NCBI RefSeq assembly: GCF_013425525.1
Contig: NZ_JACCKA010000091.1
Location: 1 to 64,000 of the forward strand
Source of the DNA: Luteimonas salinisoli
Lineage (GTDB): Bacteria > Pseudomonadota > Gammaproteobacteria > Xanthomonadales > Xanthomonadaceae
Direction: 5' to 3'
Length of the DNA: 64,000 nt
Below, in pieces: positions 17,187 through 26,040 of the stretch. Made by a program: the position numbers and the translations under genes. Position 1 is the stretch's first letter; the number at the start of each line of letters is the position of its first letter. Below the pieces are notes generated by a model. The model made no database searches. It was not told the origin of the DNA and was given only the letters and a program-made list of their open reading frames with translations.

Positions 17187-17933
17187 ATGAACGCATCTTC
17201 CGGCAGCGATGGTTCCCCCGTGTCTCGGGCCGGCGAAGAACTGGCCCGTCTCCAGGAGCGGATCGGGTTGGCGCGCGAGGAGCTGGCCCGCCTGCAGCGC
17301 CTGGCCTGTGCCGAAGAACGGCGCGTGGACGACTGCCTGCTGGTCGAGGCCGTCGAGCAGATGGTCGCTTCCACCCTTCGCGCCCACCTGCAAGCCGAGG
17401 ATGCCGCGTCCCGGCTCGAGGAGGTGTCGCGGTCGGCCGAGCTCGATGGATTGACCGGCCTTCCCAATCGGACAGTGCTGCTCGACCGTCTGGGGCGGGC
17501 GATCGCCAGTGCGAAGCGCCGTGGTACGCATCTGGCGCTGCTGTTCGTGGATATCGACGACTTCAAGCGCATCAACGATACGCTGGGCCACGCGGGCGGC
17601 GACCAGGCCCTCCGGTTCGCGGCCCGATGCCTCGCTTCGGCGGTTCGCGAAGCCGATACCGTCAGCCGATACGGTGGGGACGAGTTCCTCATATTGCTGG
17701 ATGAGGTCTCCGGCCCGTCGGGTGCCCTGGTCGTGGCCAACAAGGTCATCGCGGCGCTCGGCGCCCCCAGCCAGCTGGGTGGTCAACGGATCAGGTTGAA
17801 GGGAAGCATCGGCATCAGCATCTATCCGGAAGACGGCGAAGACGATGCGACGCTGATCGCCCAGGCCGACGCCGCCATGTACATGGCCAAAAGAGGGGCA
17901 TGCGGGTCCGTCGCGACCGCGCGGAGCCGGTGA
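17187..17933 (+). CDS. Diguanylate cyclase (GGDEF domain)
   Basis: A 248-residue soluble protein. Residues 1-85 form a coiled coil rich in Glu, Arg and Leu (EELARLQERIGLAREELARL), suited to dimerisation. The GGDEF domain starts at ELDGLTGLPNRTVLLDRLGR (about residue 87), with VDIDDFKRINDTLGHAGGD and the intact active site YGGDEF. The product should be c-di-GMP. No RxxD inhibitory site is obvious five residues before GGDEF (sequence READTVSRYGGDEF). No membrane or receiver domain is present, so input probably comes through the KaiC-like or 143-residue partner encoded upstream. A PilZ protein and a GGDEF-EAL protein lie elsewhere in the window. Confidence 0.9.
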   Translation: MNASSGSDGSPVSRAGEELARLQERIGLAREELARLQRLACAEERRVDDCLLVEAVEQMVASTLRAHLQAEDAASRLEEVSRSAELDGLTGLPNRTVLLDRLGRAIASAKRRGTHLALLFVDIDDFKRINDTLGHAGGDQALRFAARCLASAVREADTVSRYGGDEFLILLDEVSGPSGALVVANKVIAALGAPSQLGGQRIRLKGSIGISIYPEDGEDDATLIAQADAAMYMAKRGACGSVATARSR

Positions 17934-17960
17934 AGGCGCCAGCTCCGGAGCCGGTCGAGC

Positions 17961-18003
17961 CAAAAAAAAACTCCCTCTCCGCCTGGGCACGCGGAGAGGG
18001 AGT
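17961..18003 (-). terminator. Rho-independent terminator of the histone-like gene
   Basis: A 13-base perfect stem (17970-17982 with 17991-18003) encloses an eight-base loop. Read on the minus strand it is followed by nine T, the classic intrinsic terminator for the gene ending at 18030. On the plus strand the stem follows the cyclase stop and may also stop convergent transcription, though no T-run follows there. Confidence 0.92.
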
Positions 18004-18029
18004 CCTGACTACGAACAACCGGGGCTTGC

Positions 18030-18482
18030 TTACATCAGCGGTGCGGGCGCGGCCGGGATCACGACCGGAGCCGCTTTCCGGGCACGCCGCGCAGGCTTCG
18101 CCTTCTTTTTGGCGGCCTTCTTGGCCGGCTTCTTCTTGGCCGCCTTCTTGGCGCGCTTCTTGGTGGCGGTCTTGGTCGCCGCCTTCTTGGCCGGGCGCTT
18201 CTTGGCGACCTTCTTCGCGGACTTCTTGGTGGCCTTCTTCGCGGTCTTCTTGGCGGTCTTCTTGCGGACTGCCTTCTTGGCGACCTTCTTCTTGGCTACC
18301 TTCTTTTTCGCGACCTTCTTTTTCGCGACCTTCTTCTTGGCTACCTTCTTCTTGGCGGCCGGGCGCTTGGCGACCTTGCGGGTTGCCTTCTTGGCGGTCT
18401 TGCGGACTGCCTTCTTCGCCTTGGCGACCTTTTTCGCCGCCTTCTTGGCGGGACGTTTCTTTGCAGCTTTCTTAGTGGCCAT
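18030..18482 (-). CDS. Histone H1-like Lys/Ala-rich DNA-binding protein
   Basis: A 150-residue highly basic protein made almost wholly of Lys, Ala, Val and Arg, with AAKK and VAKKK repeats. A tandem KKVAK block occupies about residues 48-70. It resembles the C-terminal tail of eukaryotic histone H1 and bacterial HctA/AlgP-type proteins, and should bind DNA without base specificity and compact or bridge it. The tail ends VVIPAAPAPLM. The start ATG 18482 has GAGGAGAG upstream. The repeats make length variation between strains likely. A long leader with hairpins precedes it, and a strong terminator follows. Confidence 0.88.
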   Translation of the reverse strand: MATKKAAKKRPAKKAAKKVAKAKKAVRKTAKKATRKVAKRPAAKKKVAKKKVAKKKVAKKKVAKKKVAKKAVRKKTAKKTAKKATKKSAKKVAKKRPAKKAATKTATKKRAKKAAKKKPAKKAAKKKAKPARRARKAAPVVIPAAPAPLM

Positions 18483-18647
18483 GTGATGGCTCTCCTCGTC
18501 AGTTGACTTGCTTTGCTTCCAGTGCCCAGTACGCAAACACATCGCGGGTATCGGACCCGCGATCAACCGCCGACGCGCACCGCGCATCGGGACGGATGGG
18601 GTGCCGGCACGGGAGCGGCCGGCGGGCGCGGACAGGTCCGCGTCGAA

Positions 18648-18680
18648 CGAAAACACCCGCGACGCGATGCGTCGCGGGTG
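18648..18680 (-). terminator. Hairpin with short T-run in the histone-gene leader
   Basis: Arms 18654-18665 and 18669-18680 pair perfectly over 12 bases around a three-base loop. On the minus strand TTTTCG follows. It lies between the minus-strand promoter at 18826-18854 and the histone-like gene, so it could end a small RNA of about 170 bases or attenuate the gene. The T-run is short, so termination may be partial. Confidence 0.55.
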
Positions 18681-18825
18681 CGGTGTAGGGGTGGGTCGCG
18701 TTTTTGCAGGGGAGACGAAGGCTGATTCCACCTTTGGCAAGTTCGGGGCGGAAGGCTGAGTTGTCTGGTGCGTTTTTCGTCTTGACTCGGATCACTCGTT
18801 CCTGCAGCAACGTCTGCTTGGGCGA

Positions 18826-18854
18826 AACCTAATCACGGTTTTTTCCACTGTCAA
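18826..18854 (-). promoter_or_regulatory. Candidate promoter upstream of the histone-like gene
   Basis: On the minus strand TTGACA (18849-18854) and TAGGTT (18826-18831) are 17 bases apart. The -35 is perfect and the -10 is weak. It would start a transcript near 18819 with a leader of more than 330 bases before the histone-like ATG. Confidence 0.5.
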
Positions 18855-19518
18855 CACCCCGAAGCGATAATTTTCCGGGGTCTGTCGCGGCTGCTCGCCC
18901 CTGAAACCGCCGCGATCGCCGCGTGCGGCGTCGGCGGATTGCCGGGCACGCGGTCGGTGCAGCGGCAACGCGCGTGCGAAACCGCTTTTTTCAAGCGCTT
19001 TTCTTCTCGTTGCGCGGGTGCGGCACGAAGACGCCTTGCGCGGCGACGCGCGCCGGACGCGTCGCTCGCGCGGGCTGACCGGATGCCGAGCGGGCGTCGA
19101 GACGATGGTCGAACGGGGAGCGGATTTCGCGTTGCACAAGTCCGTTTGCGCGAAAGTGCGCGAACTTCGCGACGGCCGCGAGCGTCTTCTTCGTCTTCCG
19201 CGACCGCTCCCCGCGATGTCCTTCCGGGTCTGCAGTCGGCGTTGCGAAGAACGCATGAAGGTCGTCCGGCAGCCGTTCGCGTTCCAGTGCGGCAGCCGCT
19301 GATCGTCGTGCATGCCCGCTTGCGGGAGTTATCCGGAACAGGCTTCGCGAAGGATCTCCGGCAGAGCCGCCGGGGGGTGACGCCGTGTTCAGTGCCGGCA
19401 GGCCGATGGCGGAGGAGCGGAACGTCCCGCGTCCGCAGCCTGTGCGGCTGCGGACTGCCGCCCGCCCGCGACTACGCCGTGGCGGGGGGCTGCTGCACGC
19501 CGCCCGGAGGGTCGGCGA

Positions 19519-19914
19519 TCAGAGGTCGTCGTCCTCGAGCAGCGACCCATAGGCGTCCGGATCGAGCAGCTCGTTGAGCTGGTCGGTGTCGTCGGCCTGG
19601 ACCACGAAGATCCACCCCTCGCCGTAGGCGTCCTCGTTGATGGTTTCGGGTTTGTCCGCCAAGTCGTCGTTCACCGCGACGATGGTGCCGGAGACGGGCG
19701 CGTACACGTCCGACGCCGCCTTGACCGACTCGACCACCGCTGCGGCGTTGCCGGCCTCCACCTTGTCGCCCACGTGCGGGAGGTCGACGTACACCAGGTC
19801 GCCCAGCAATCCCTGCGCATGGTCGGAAATGCCCACGGTCACCTTGCCGTCGTCCTCGACGCGCGCCCACTCGTGGGACTTCATGAACTTCAGGTCGCCT
19901 GGGATCTCGCTCAT
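19519..19914 (-). CDS. gcvH: Glycine cleavage system H protein
   Basis: A 131-residue H protein, the lipoyl carrier that shuttles the aminomethyl group between the P, T and L proteins. [22 protein letters not shown] and [13 protein letters not shown] are family hallmarks. The lipoylation lysine lies in [16 protein letters not shown] (about residue 66). The usual length is 125-130 residues. [10 protein letters not shown] is taken as the start; the open frame continues upstream without family similarity. It lies 279 bases downstream of gcvT on the same strand. Confidence 0.96.
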   Translation of the reverse strand: MSEIPGDLKFMKSHEWARVEDDGKVTVGISDHAQGLLGDLVYVDLPHVGDKVEAGNAAAVVESVKAASDVYAPVSGTIVAVNDDLADKPETINEDAYGEGWIFVVQADDTDQLNELLDPDAYGSLLEDDDL

Positions 19915-20193
19915 GTCTGGCTCCGGGGTGGGGGTCGCGGTGTCGGGAGAAGCGGGCGCTAGTGTAGCGAAGGTGATGCGGGGGTTGTCAGCCCCTGCCA
20001 GCGCCTGGCGTCCGCTGGCGGGCATGTCCCGGGCCGCGGGATCGCGGTCCTCCGCCCGCAGCGCGCGAGGGGCGCCGAGACAGGCCGGAAAGTCACGAGG
20101 CCGGGGTGGTTCCTGCGGCGATCCGGCATGACGATCGCGGCCGGCGGCCGGCCGGCAAGCGCATCCGCCGTGTCGGCCGCGGCTCCTGGCGGC

Positions 20194-21300
20194 CTAGCCG
20201 AGGACTCCCGGCTGCGCCTGCCCTTCGCGTACGAACGGGAACTTCACCGGTCGCAGCGGAACCTCGCGGCCGCGGAGGTCCACACGCACCGCGCCCGGAT
20301 CGCCCGCCGGTACCCGCGCGAATGCGATCGCCTTGCCGAGCGTGGGCGAGAACGTGCCGGACAGGACCTCGCCCTCGCCGTTGCCCGTCAGCACGCGCTG
20401 GCCGTGGCGCAGCACGCCGCGTTCGTCCATCACCACCCCGATCAGCTGGCGCGGGGCGCCCTCGGTCCTCTGCCGCTCGAGCGCGTCGCGGCCGATGAAG
20501 TCGCGACCCTCGTCGAACGCCACGGTCCAGCCCAGGCCCGCTTCGTACGGGGTGACGGTGTCGTCCATGTCCTGGCCGTACAGCGCCATGCCCGCCTCCA
20601 GGCGCAGGGTGTCGCGCGCACCGAGGCCCGCGGGCGCGACCCCGGCATCGAGCAGCGCGCTCCAGAGCGCCACCGCGTCGGTGTCGGGCAGCACGATCTC
20701 GAAGCCGTCCTCGCCGGTATAGCCGGTGCGGGCGACGAACAGGGCGGCGCCCGACGCCGTTCGCGCTTCGGTGGCGGCGAAGCGGCTCAGCTTCTCCACC
20801 GCCGCGCGATCCTCCTCGCGCAGCAGGCCGATCACCCGCGCCCGCGCCTGCGGCCCCTGCACCGCGATCATCGCCAGTTCCGGGCGCTCGCTCACCTCGA
20901 CCGCGAATTCGCCGGCGTGGCCGGCGATCCAGGCCAGGTCCCTGTCGCGGGTGGCGGCATTGACCACCAGGCGAAAGAAGCCCTCGCCGAGGAAATACAC
21001 GATCAGGTCGTCGATCACCCCGCCTTCGGGGTTGAGCATGCAGGTGTAGAGCGCCTTGCCGGGCTTCTTCAGCTTGTCCACCGAGTTGGCGAGCAGCCGG
21101 CGCAGGAACGCACGCGCGCGCTCGCCTCGCAGGTCGACCACGGTCATGTGGCTGACGTCGAACATGCCGGCCTCGCGGCGCACCCGGTGGTGCTCCTCGA
21201 TCTGCGAACCGTAGTTGAGCGGCATGTCCCAGCCGCCGAAGTCCACCATCCGGGCGCCGAGCGCGCGATGGCTGTCGTTGAGGATGGTCCTGCGGATCAT
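20194..21300 (-). CDS. gcvT: Aminomethyltransferase (glycine cleavage T protein)
   Basis: A 368-residue T protein that transfers the methylene group from the H-protein arm to tetrahydrofolate, releasing ammonia. Hallmarks are [28 protein letters not shown] and [14 protein letters not shown]; the conserved folate-site Asp is in the [13 protein letters not shown] segment. The C-terminal barrel domain shows [18 protein letters not shown]. Length is normal. The start lies in a 125-base gap after the phosphofructokinase stop. No glycine riboswitch is recognisable upstream. gcvP is not in the window. Confidence 0.95.
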   Translation of the reverse strand: MIRRTILNDSHRALGARMVDFGGWDMPLNYGSQIEEHHRVRREAGMFDVSHMTVVDLRGERARAFLRRLLANSVDKLKKPGKALYTCMLNPEGGVIDDLIVYFLGEGFFRLVVNAATRDRDLAWIAGHAGEFAVEVSERPELAMIAVQGPQARARVIGLLREEDRAAVEKLSRFAATEARTASGAALFVARTGYTGEDGFEIVLPDTDAVALWSALLDAGVAPAGLGARDTLRLEAGMALYGQDMDDTVTPYEAGLGWTVAFDEGRDFIGRDALERQRTEGAPRQLIGVVMDERGVLRHGQRVLTGNGEGEVLSGTFSPTLGKAIAFARVPAGDPGAVRVDLRGREVPLRPVKFPFVREGQAQPGVLG

Positions 21301-21425
21301 GGCGGCGGGCTCGTCTGCGAAGGCCGGGCATTATCCCAGATGCGATGGCCGCGGGCCGAAGGGTCCATCCGCGGCGCCGCCGGAACCGGAGCGCCGGCCG
21401 CGCACGCGCGCCCGGCGCCCCCGCG

Positions 21426-22682
21426 TCAACCGTCCCAGCCGGGCAGCTTCTTCTTCACCGCGACGTTCTTCAGGGTGACGTACGCGGGAATGCCGTCGCG
21501 CCCGTAGGGCGGATAGGCCTCGCCGCGGATCAGCGGCTCGAGGTAGCGGCGCGCGTTGGCTGTGATGCCGAAACCGTCCTTGCGCAGGAAGCCCGCCGGC
21601 ATCTTCTTCTCGTGGTTGGCCACCTTATCCAGCGGAGCGCTCTCGATCTTCCAGCGGTAGGGCTTGTCGGAGGTGCGGCGGATCACCGGCATGGTGGCGT
21701 TGCGCCCGGCCAGCGCGAACTGCACCGCCGCCTTGCCCACCGCCTGCGCCTGCAGCAGGTCGGTCTGCGAGGCGATGTGCCGCGCCGAGCGCTGCAGGTA
21801 GTCGGGCAGCGTCCAGTGCACCTTGAAGCCGAGTTCGTCCTTGACCTTGCCGGCCAGGTACGAGGCCACCCCGCCGAGCTGGGTATGGCCGAACGAATCC
21901 TTGCCGCCGCCGGCGTCGGCGACGAAACGGCCGTCGGCGGTCTGAATGCCTTCGCTGGCCACGACCACGCAGTAGCCCACCTTCGCCACCACCTTCTTCA
22001 CCTGGGCCAGGAAGACGGCCTCGTCGTAGGCCCGCTCGGGGAACAGGATGATGTGCGGGGCATCGTCGGGGCCCTGGCCGGCGAGGCCAGCCGCCGCCGC
22101 CAGCCAGCCGGCATGGCGGCCCATCGCCTCGTACACGAACACCTTGGTGGACGTGTCGGCCATCGCCGCGACGTCGAGCGCGGCTTCGCGCACCGAGACC
22201 GCGGTGTACTTGGCGGCCGAACCGAAACCGGGACAGCAGTCGGTCACCGCCAGGTCGTTGTCGATGGTCTTGGGTACCCCGATGCAGGTCAGCGGATAGT
22301 CGAACTCCGCCGCCAGCTGCGAGACCTTGAGCGCGGTGTCGGCCGAATCGTTGCCGCCGTTGTAGAGGAACCAGCGCACGTCGTGGGCGCGCAGCACCTC
22401 GAGCAGGCGCTCGTACCTGGCGCGATCGGCTTCGAGCGACTTGAGCTTGTACCGGCAGGAGCCGAACGCCCCGCCCGGGGTGTGGGCGAGGCCGCGGATC
22501 GCCGCGGCGGACTCCTTGCCGGTATCGATCAGGTCCTCGCGCAGGGCGCCGAGGATGCCGTTGCGGGCGGCGAGGACCTTGACCTTGCGTGCGCGCGCCT
22601 CGCTGATGACCCCGGAGGCGGTGGCGTTGATGACGGCGGTGACGCCGCCCGACTGGGCGTAGAGCAGGGTTCCGGATGGCAT
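21426..22682 (-). CDS. Pyrophosphate-dependent 6-phosphofructokinase
   Basis: A 418-residue PFK interconverting fructose 6-phosphate and fructose 1,6-bisphosphate. GGNDSAD replaces the GGDGS of ATP enzymes: the Asp at the position of E. coli Gly104 blocks ATP and is typical of PPi enzymes. PKTIDNDL supplies the catalytic Asp and the Lys used by PPi-PFKs, and MGRHAGWLAA is the sugar-phosphate loop. Xanthomonads are known to rely on a PPi-PFK. The start MPSGTLLYAQSGG is chosen over an upstream in-frame ATG without homology. It is divergent from adk. Confidence 0.92.
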   Translation of the reverse strand: MPSGTLLYAQSGGVTAVINATASGVISEARARKVKVLAARNGILGALREDLIDTGKESAAAIRGLAHTPGGAFGSCRYKLKSLEADRARYERLLEVLRAHDVRWFLYNGGNDSADTALKVSQLAAEFDYPLTCIGVPKTIDNDLAVTDCCPGFGSAAKYTAVSVREAALDVAAMADTSTKVFVYEAMGRHAGWLAAAAGLAGQGPDDAPHIILFPERAYDEAVFLAQVKKVVAKVGYCVVVASEGIQTADGRFVADAGGGKDSFGHTQLGGVASYLAGKVKDELGFKVHWTLPDYLQRSARHIASQTDLLQAQAVGKAAVQFALAGRNATMPVIRRTSDKPYRWKIESAPLDKVANHEKKMPAGFLRKDGFGITANARRYLEPLIRGEAYPPYGRDGIPAYVTLKNVAVKKKLPGWDG

Positions 22683-22813
22683 GGCGAACTCGTATGGAGG
22701 GAGGGGAGGCCGGAAATCGCCGGCGGATACGGTAAGCTGACGCCTGCGACGGCGCGCGGGGCAGTTTAACGCCACATCCGCGCCGTCCGGATTCCGTCCG
22801 TGTGGAGCGAACG

Positions 22814-23395
22814 ATGCGACTGGTTCTTCTTGGTGCGCCCGGGTCGGGCAAGGGCACGCAGGCCGCGCGGCTGAAGGATGCGCTGAACGTGCCGCATATT
22901 TCCACCGGCGACCTGCTGCGCGCCGAAGTCGCCGCCGGCACCCCGTTGGGGCTGCAGGCGAAGGAAGTGATGGCCCGTGGCGACCTGGTCTCGGACGAGA
23001 TCCTGCTGGGCATGCTGGAAGACCGCTTCTCCCGCGACGACACCCGCGAGGGCTTCATCCTCGACGGCTACCCGCGCAACCTGGCCCAGGCGGCGGCGCT
23101 GGACGCGCTGCTGCAGCGCCTGGGGCAGCCGTTCGATGCCGCGGTGCAGTTGGCGGTGGACAACGAACTGCTGATCGAGCGCCTGGCCGGCCGCGCCCAG
23201 GCCGAGGGCCGCGCCGACGACCGGCCCGAATCGGTGCGCAAGCGCCTGCAGGTCTACGATCAGCAGACCGCGCCGGTGATCGAGTTCTACCGGCAACACG
23301 GGCAGCTGACGGTGGTCGACGGCGTGGGTTCCCTGGACGACGTGTTCAACCGGATCCTGGCGGCGATCGCCCCGGCGGCCACGACCGCCGGTTGA
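22814..23395 (+). CDS. adk: Adenylate kinase
   Basis: A 193-residue kinase catalysing AMP + ATP to 2 ADP. P-loop LGAPGSGKGTQA (residues 5-16), AMP-site HISTGDLLR and LDGYPRNLAQA, and LID arginines in RADDRPESVRKRL are present. It is the short-LID type, without the zinc/long LID of the E. coli-length enzyme, as usual in this family of bacteria. ATG 22814 is preferred to a GTG four codons upstream because it starts directly at the beta-strand. It begins a plus-strand run with a membrane protein, mpl and a LON-domain gene. Confidence 0.97.
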   Translation: MRLVLLGAPGSGKGTQAARLKDALNVPHISTGDLLRAEVAAGTPLGLQAKEVMARGDLVSDEILLGMLEDRFSRDDTREGFILDGYPRNLAQAAALDALLQRLGQPFDAAVQLAVDNELLIERLAGRAQAEGRADDRPESVRKRLQVYDQQTAPVIEFYRQHGQLTVVDGVGSLDDVFNRILAAIAPAATTAG

Positions 23396-23398
23396 GCC

Positions 23399-23920
23399 TT
23401 GCCGAACCCGTGGCTGCGTTTCCTGGCGCTGCGAGGGCCGCTGCAGGCGCTGCCGCCGGCGTGGTCGCCGACGCTGCTGCTGTGGGGGCTGGCGCTGGCG
23501 GCGATCCCGGTCGTCGGCCTGGTCGCGCCGCACCCCGCACAGGGCGCCGCCGCGCCGATGCTGGCCGCGGCGACGATGGAGATCCTGCTGTGCTGGCTGC
23601 TGCTGACGGCGGCCGGCCGGCGCGCGCTGCTGCTGCCGGCGCTGCAGGCGTTGGCGATGGCGGCGCTGGTGCGGGTGGCGGCTTCGCTGCCGCTGCTGTG
23701 GCTGGCGGTGCAGCCGCCGCCCACCGCGGAACGCGCCGGCGGCCTGCTGCTCGCCGTGGTCGCCGTGCTGGCACTGGAGGCGGCGCTGCTGGCCTGGCTG
23801 CTGCGCTACTGGTTCCGGCTGTGGCAGCAGGCGCTGTTGGCCACGCGCGCCAGGGTGGCCGCGATCACCGCAGCGATGGCGGCAACGCTCCTGCTGCTGC
23901 ATCTGGGGCTCGATTGGTGA
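23399..23920 (+). CDS. Hypothetical inner-membrane protein
   Basis: A 173-residue very hydrophobic protein, Ala and Leu making up close to half of it. Four membrane spans can be placed near residues 27-43, 52-75, 80-105 and 115-138, and a fifth at the C-terminus (AAITAAMAATLLLLHLGL). The likely start is TTG, three bases after the adk stop. No catalytic motif is visible. It sits between adk and mpl; a Yip1-like or general envelope function is possible but not supported by a motif. Confidence 0.7.
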   Translation: MPNPWLRFLALRGPLQALPPAWSPTLLLWGLALAAIPVVGLVAPHPAQGAAAPMLAAATMEILLCWLLLTAAGRRALLLPALQALAMAALVRVAASLPLLWLAVQPPPTAERAGGLLLAVVAVLALEAALLAWLLRYWFRLWQQALLATRARVAAITAAMAATLLLLHLGLDW

Positions 23921-24008
23921 CGGCCCGATGCGCGCGGCGGGGATGCGATCCATCGCGGCGGCGACAACGTTTCGACAGGGGCCGGGCGACGGCCGGAGCG
24001 GGAAAGCC

Positions 24009-25382
24009 TTGAAGATCCATATCCTCGGGATCGCCGGCACCTTCATGGGCGGCGTGGCGGCGCTGGCGCGCGAGCTGGGCCATACGGTGGAGGGCAGCGA
24101 CCAGGCGGTCTACCCGCCGATGTCGACCCAGCTCGAATCGCTGGGGATCGGACTGCGCCAGGGCTACCTGCCCGCGCACGTCTCTCCCGACTGCGATGCG
24201 GTGGTGGTCGGCAACGCGCTCTCGCGCGGCAACGCCGCGGTCGAACACGTGCTCGACCGCGGGATGCGCTACACCTCCGGAGCGCAGTGGCTGGCCGAGG
24301 AGGTGCTGCCGGGGCGCGAGACGATCGCCGTGGCCGGCACTCACGGCAAGACCACCACCACGGCCATCCTCGCCTTCCTGCTGCAGGCGGCCGGCCGCGA
24401 ACCCGGCTTCCTGATCGGCGGGGTCGCCGGCGACTTCGACGTGTCGGCGCGTCTCGGCGGCGGCCGCGAGTTCGTCGTCGAGGCGGACGAGTACGACACC
24501 GCCTTCTTCGACAAGCGCAGCAAGTTCGTGCACTACCGGCCGGCGGTGGCGGTGCTCAACAATCTCGAGTTCGACCACGCCGACATCTTCCCGGACGTGG
24601 CCGCGATCCAGCGCCAGTTCCACCACCTGGTCCGCACCGTGCCCGGGCGCGGGCGGCTGATCGTCAACGGCGAGGACGCACGCCTGGCCGAGGTGCTGGA
24701 GATGGGCTGCTGGACGCCCGTCGAGCGCTTCGGCATCGACGGCGCGTTCGACTGGAACGCGCGCCTCGAGCGGGACGATGGCAGCGTGTTCACGGTGCAG
24801 CGCGGCGGCCGCGAGGTGGGCACCGTGCGCTGGCCGCTGCTGGGGCGCCACAACGTGATGAACGCGCTGGCGGCGCTGGCCGCCTGCGCCGCGGTGGGGG
24901 TCGACGTGGACGCGTCGATTCCGGCGCTGGCCGGATTCGGCGGCATCCGGCGGCGCATGGAACTGCTGGGCGAGGCGGATGGGATCTCGGTCTACGACGA
25001 CTTCGCCCACCATCCCACGGCGATCGCCACCACGCTCGCGGGGCTGCGCGCCCGGGTCGGGGGCGCGCGCGTGGTGGTGGCGCTGGAGCCGCGCAGCAAT
25101 TCGATGCGGCTGGGCGCGCACGCCGAGGCGCTGGCGCCGGCGCTGTCTGGCGCCGACGCGGTGGTGTTCCTGCATCGGCCGGAGCTGGCCTGGGATGCCG
25201 GCAGCGTGGTCGCCGCGTTGCGCGGCCGGGCGCAGGCGGTGGCCGACGTCGAAACGCTGGTGCGGGCGCTCGGCGCGATCGCGCGCGGCGGCGACCATGT
25301 CGTGTTCATGTCCAACGGCGGTTTCGACGGCGCGCCACGGCGCTTCCTGGCCGCACTGCGCGGCGAGCAGCCTCGGGCCTGA
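24009..25382 (+). CDS. mpl: UDP-MurNAc:L-Ala-gamma-D-Glu-meso-DAP ligase (Mpl)
   Basis: A 457-residue Mur ligase that recycles the tripeptide from old peptidoglycan by joining it to UDP-MurNAc in the cytosol. KIHILGIAGTFMGGVAALA is the Mpl-specific N-terminus, AGTHGKTTTTAIL the ATP loop, VEADEYDTAFFDKRSKFVHY the conserved central motif and DDFAHHPTAI the C-terminal-domain motif. The start is taken as TTG 24009, which gives the family N-terminus LKIHILG; upstream in-frame ATGs at 23928 and 23946 add unrelated residues. It lies 88 bases after the membrane protein. Confidence 0.92.
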   Translation: MKIHILGIAGTFMGGVAALARELGHTVEGSDQAVYPPMSTQLESLGIGLRQGYLPAHVSPDCDAVVVGNALSRGNAAVEHVLDRGMRYTSGAQWLAEEVLPGRETIAVAGTHGKTTTTAILAFLLQAAGREPGFLIGGVAGDFDVSARLGGGREFVVEADEYDTAFFDKRSKFVHYRPAVAVLNNLEFDHADIFPDVAAIQRQFHHLVRTVPGRGRLIVNGEDARLAEVLEMGCWTPVERFGIDGAFDWNARLERDDGSVFTVQRGGREVGTVRWPLLGRHNVMNALAALAACAAVGVDVDASIPALAGFGGIRRRMELLGEADGISVYDDFAHHPTAIATTLAGLRARVGGARVVVALEPRSNSMRLGAHAEALAPALSGADAVVFLHRPELAWDAGSVVAALRGRAQAVADVETLVRALGAIARGGDHVVFMSNGGFDGAPRRFLAALRGEQPRA

Positions 25383-25446
25383 GCGCCGCGCCCGGCCGTG
25401 CGCCGCGGCGGTGTTCATCCACGCCGATCCGTGGCACAACTGCCGC

Positions 25447-26028
25447 ATGAGCGACGACGGCCAGCTCCTGCCGCTGTTCCCGCTGCACTCGGTGCTGGTG
25501 CCGGGCGCGGCGCTCGGGCTGCGGGTCTTCGAGCCGCGCTACCTCGACCTGGTGCGCGACTGCGGCCGCAGCGGAGGGACCTTCGGCATCTGCCTGATCC
25601 TCGATGGCGAGGAGAGCGGCGCTCCGGCATCGCCGGCCGCGTACGGCACCGAGGCGCTGATCGAGGACTTCGACCGCGATGCGGACGGCCTGCTGTCGCT
25701 GCGCGTGCGCGGCGCGCGGCGCTTCCGGGTGCACAGCACCCGGGTCCGCGACAACGGCCTGGTAGTGGCCGGGATCGCGTGGCAGGACGAGGATCCGCGC
25801 GTGCGCCTGCTGCCGGAGCATGCGCTGCTGGCCGAACTGCTGCGGCGGATCCTGGAGCATGCCGGTGCGGCGGTCTCGGGGGTACCCAAGGCGCGGTTCG
25901 ACGATGCCGGCTGGGTCGGCTGGCGCCTTGCCGAACTGTTGCCGCTGGAGCATGCGCAGCGGCAGGCCCTGCTGCAGGAGGCGGACCCGCACCGGCGGCT
26001 GCAGCAGTTGCTCGAATTCGTATCCTGA
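25447..26028 (+). CDS. LON N-terminal (substrate-binding) domain protein
   Basis: A 193-residue protein with only the N-terminal domain of Lon protease. LLPLFPLHSVLVPGAALGLRVFEPRYLDLV is the domain signature (seen over residues 7-36) and GARRFRV marks the barrel. The ATPase and protease parts are absent, which is normal for this stand-alone family. The role is unclear; substrate binding or adaptor function is inferred from the domain. It follows mpl by 64 bases and ends 12 bases from the stop of the convergent DedA-PAP2 gene, with a small dyad (CTGAACCGC/GCGGTCAG) between them. Confidence 0.88.
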   Translation: MSDDGQLLPLFPLHSVLVPGAALGLRVFEPRYLDLVRDCGRSGGTFGICLILDGEESGAPASPAAYGTEALIEDFDRDADGLLSLRVRGARRFRVHSTRVRDNGLVVAGIAWQDEDPRVRLLPEHALLAELLRRILEHAGAAVSGVPKARFDDAGWVGWRLAELLPLEHAQRQALLQEADPHRRLQQLLEFVS

Positions 26029-26040
26029 ACCGCGGCGCGG

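Larger units (their letters stand above)
18483..19518. other. Gene-free stretch with leader hairpins
   Basis: About 1.04 kb between the histone-like gene and gcvH without a convincing gene. Frames on both strands are Arg-rich and look like shadows. The part nearest the histone-like gene holds two hairpins: a nine-base stem around ATCGCGGGT/ACCCGCGAT near 18540-18565, and the 12-base stem listed separately. The part from about 18860 to 19510 is GC-rich but has T-runs and short inverted repeats (for example GCGCGAAAGTGCGCG near 19150). I see no tRNA or riboswitch pattern. Confidence 0.6.

Noticed and set aside
18792-19313. 173-residue minus-strand frame upstream of the histone-like gene
   Set aside because: Arg/Ser-rich low-complexity composition, no ribosome site or motif; it also covers the candidate promoter.
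18939-19577. 212-residue plus-strand frame
   Set aside because: Arg-rich shadow overlapping the end of gcvH; no recognisable features.
19915-20193. A gene between gcvT and gcvH
   Set aside because: The upstream extension of the gcvH frame has no family similarity and other frames are shadows; it seems to be a plain spacer of 279 bases.
21301-21425. Glycine riboswitch before gcvT
   Set aside because: The gap is only 125 bases and shows none of the tandem aptamer motifs.
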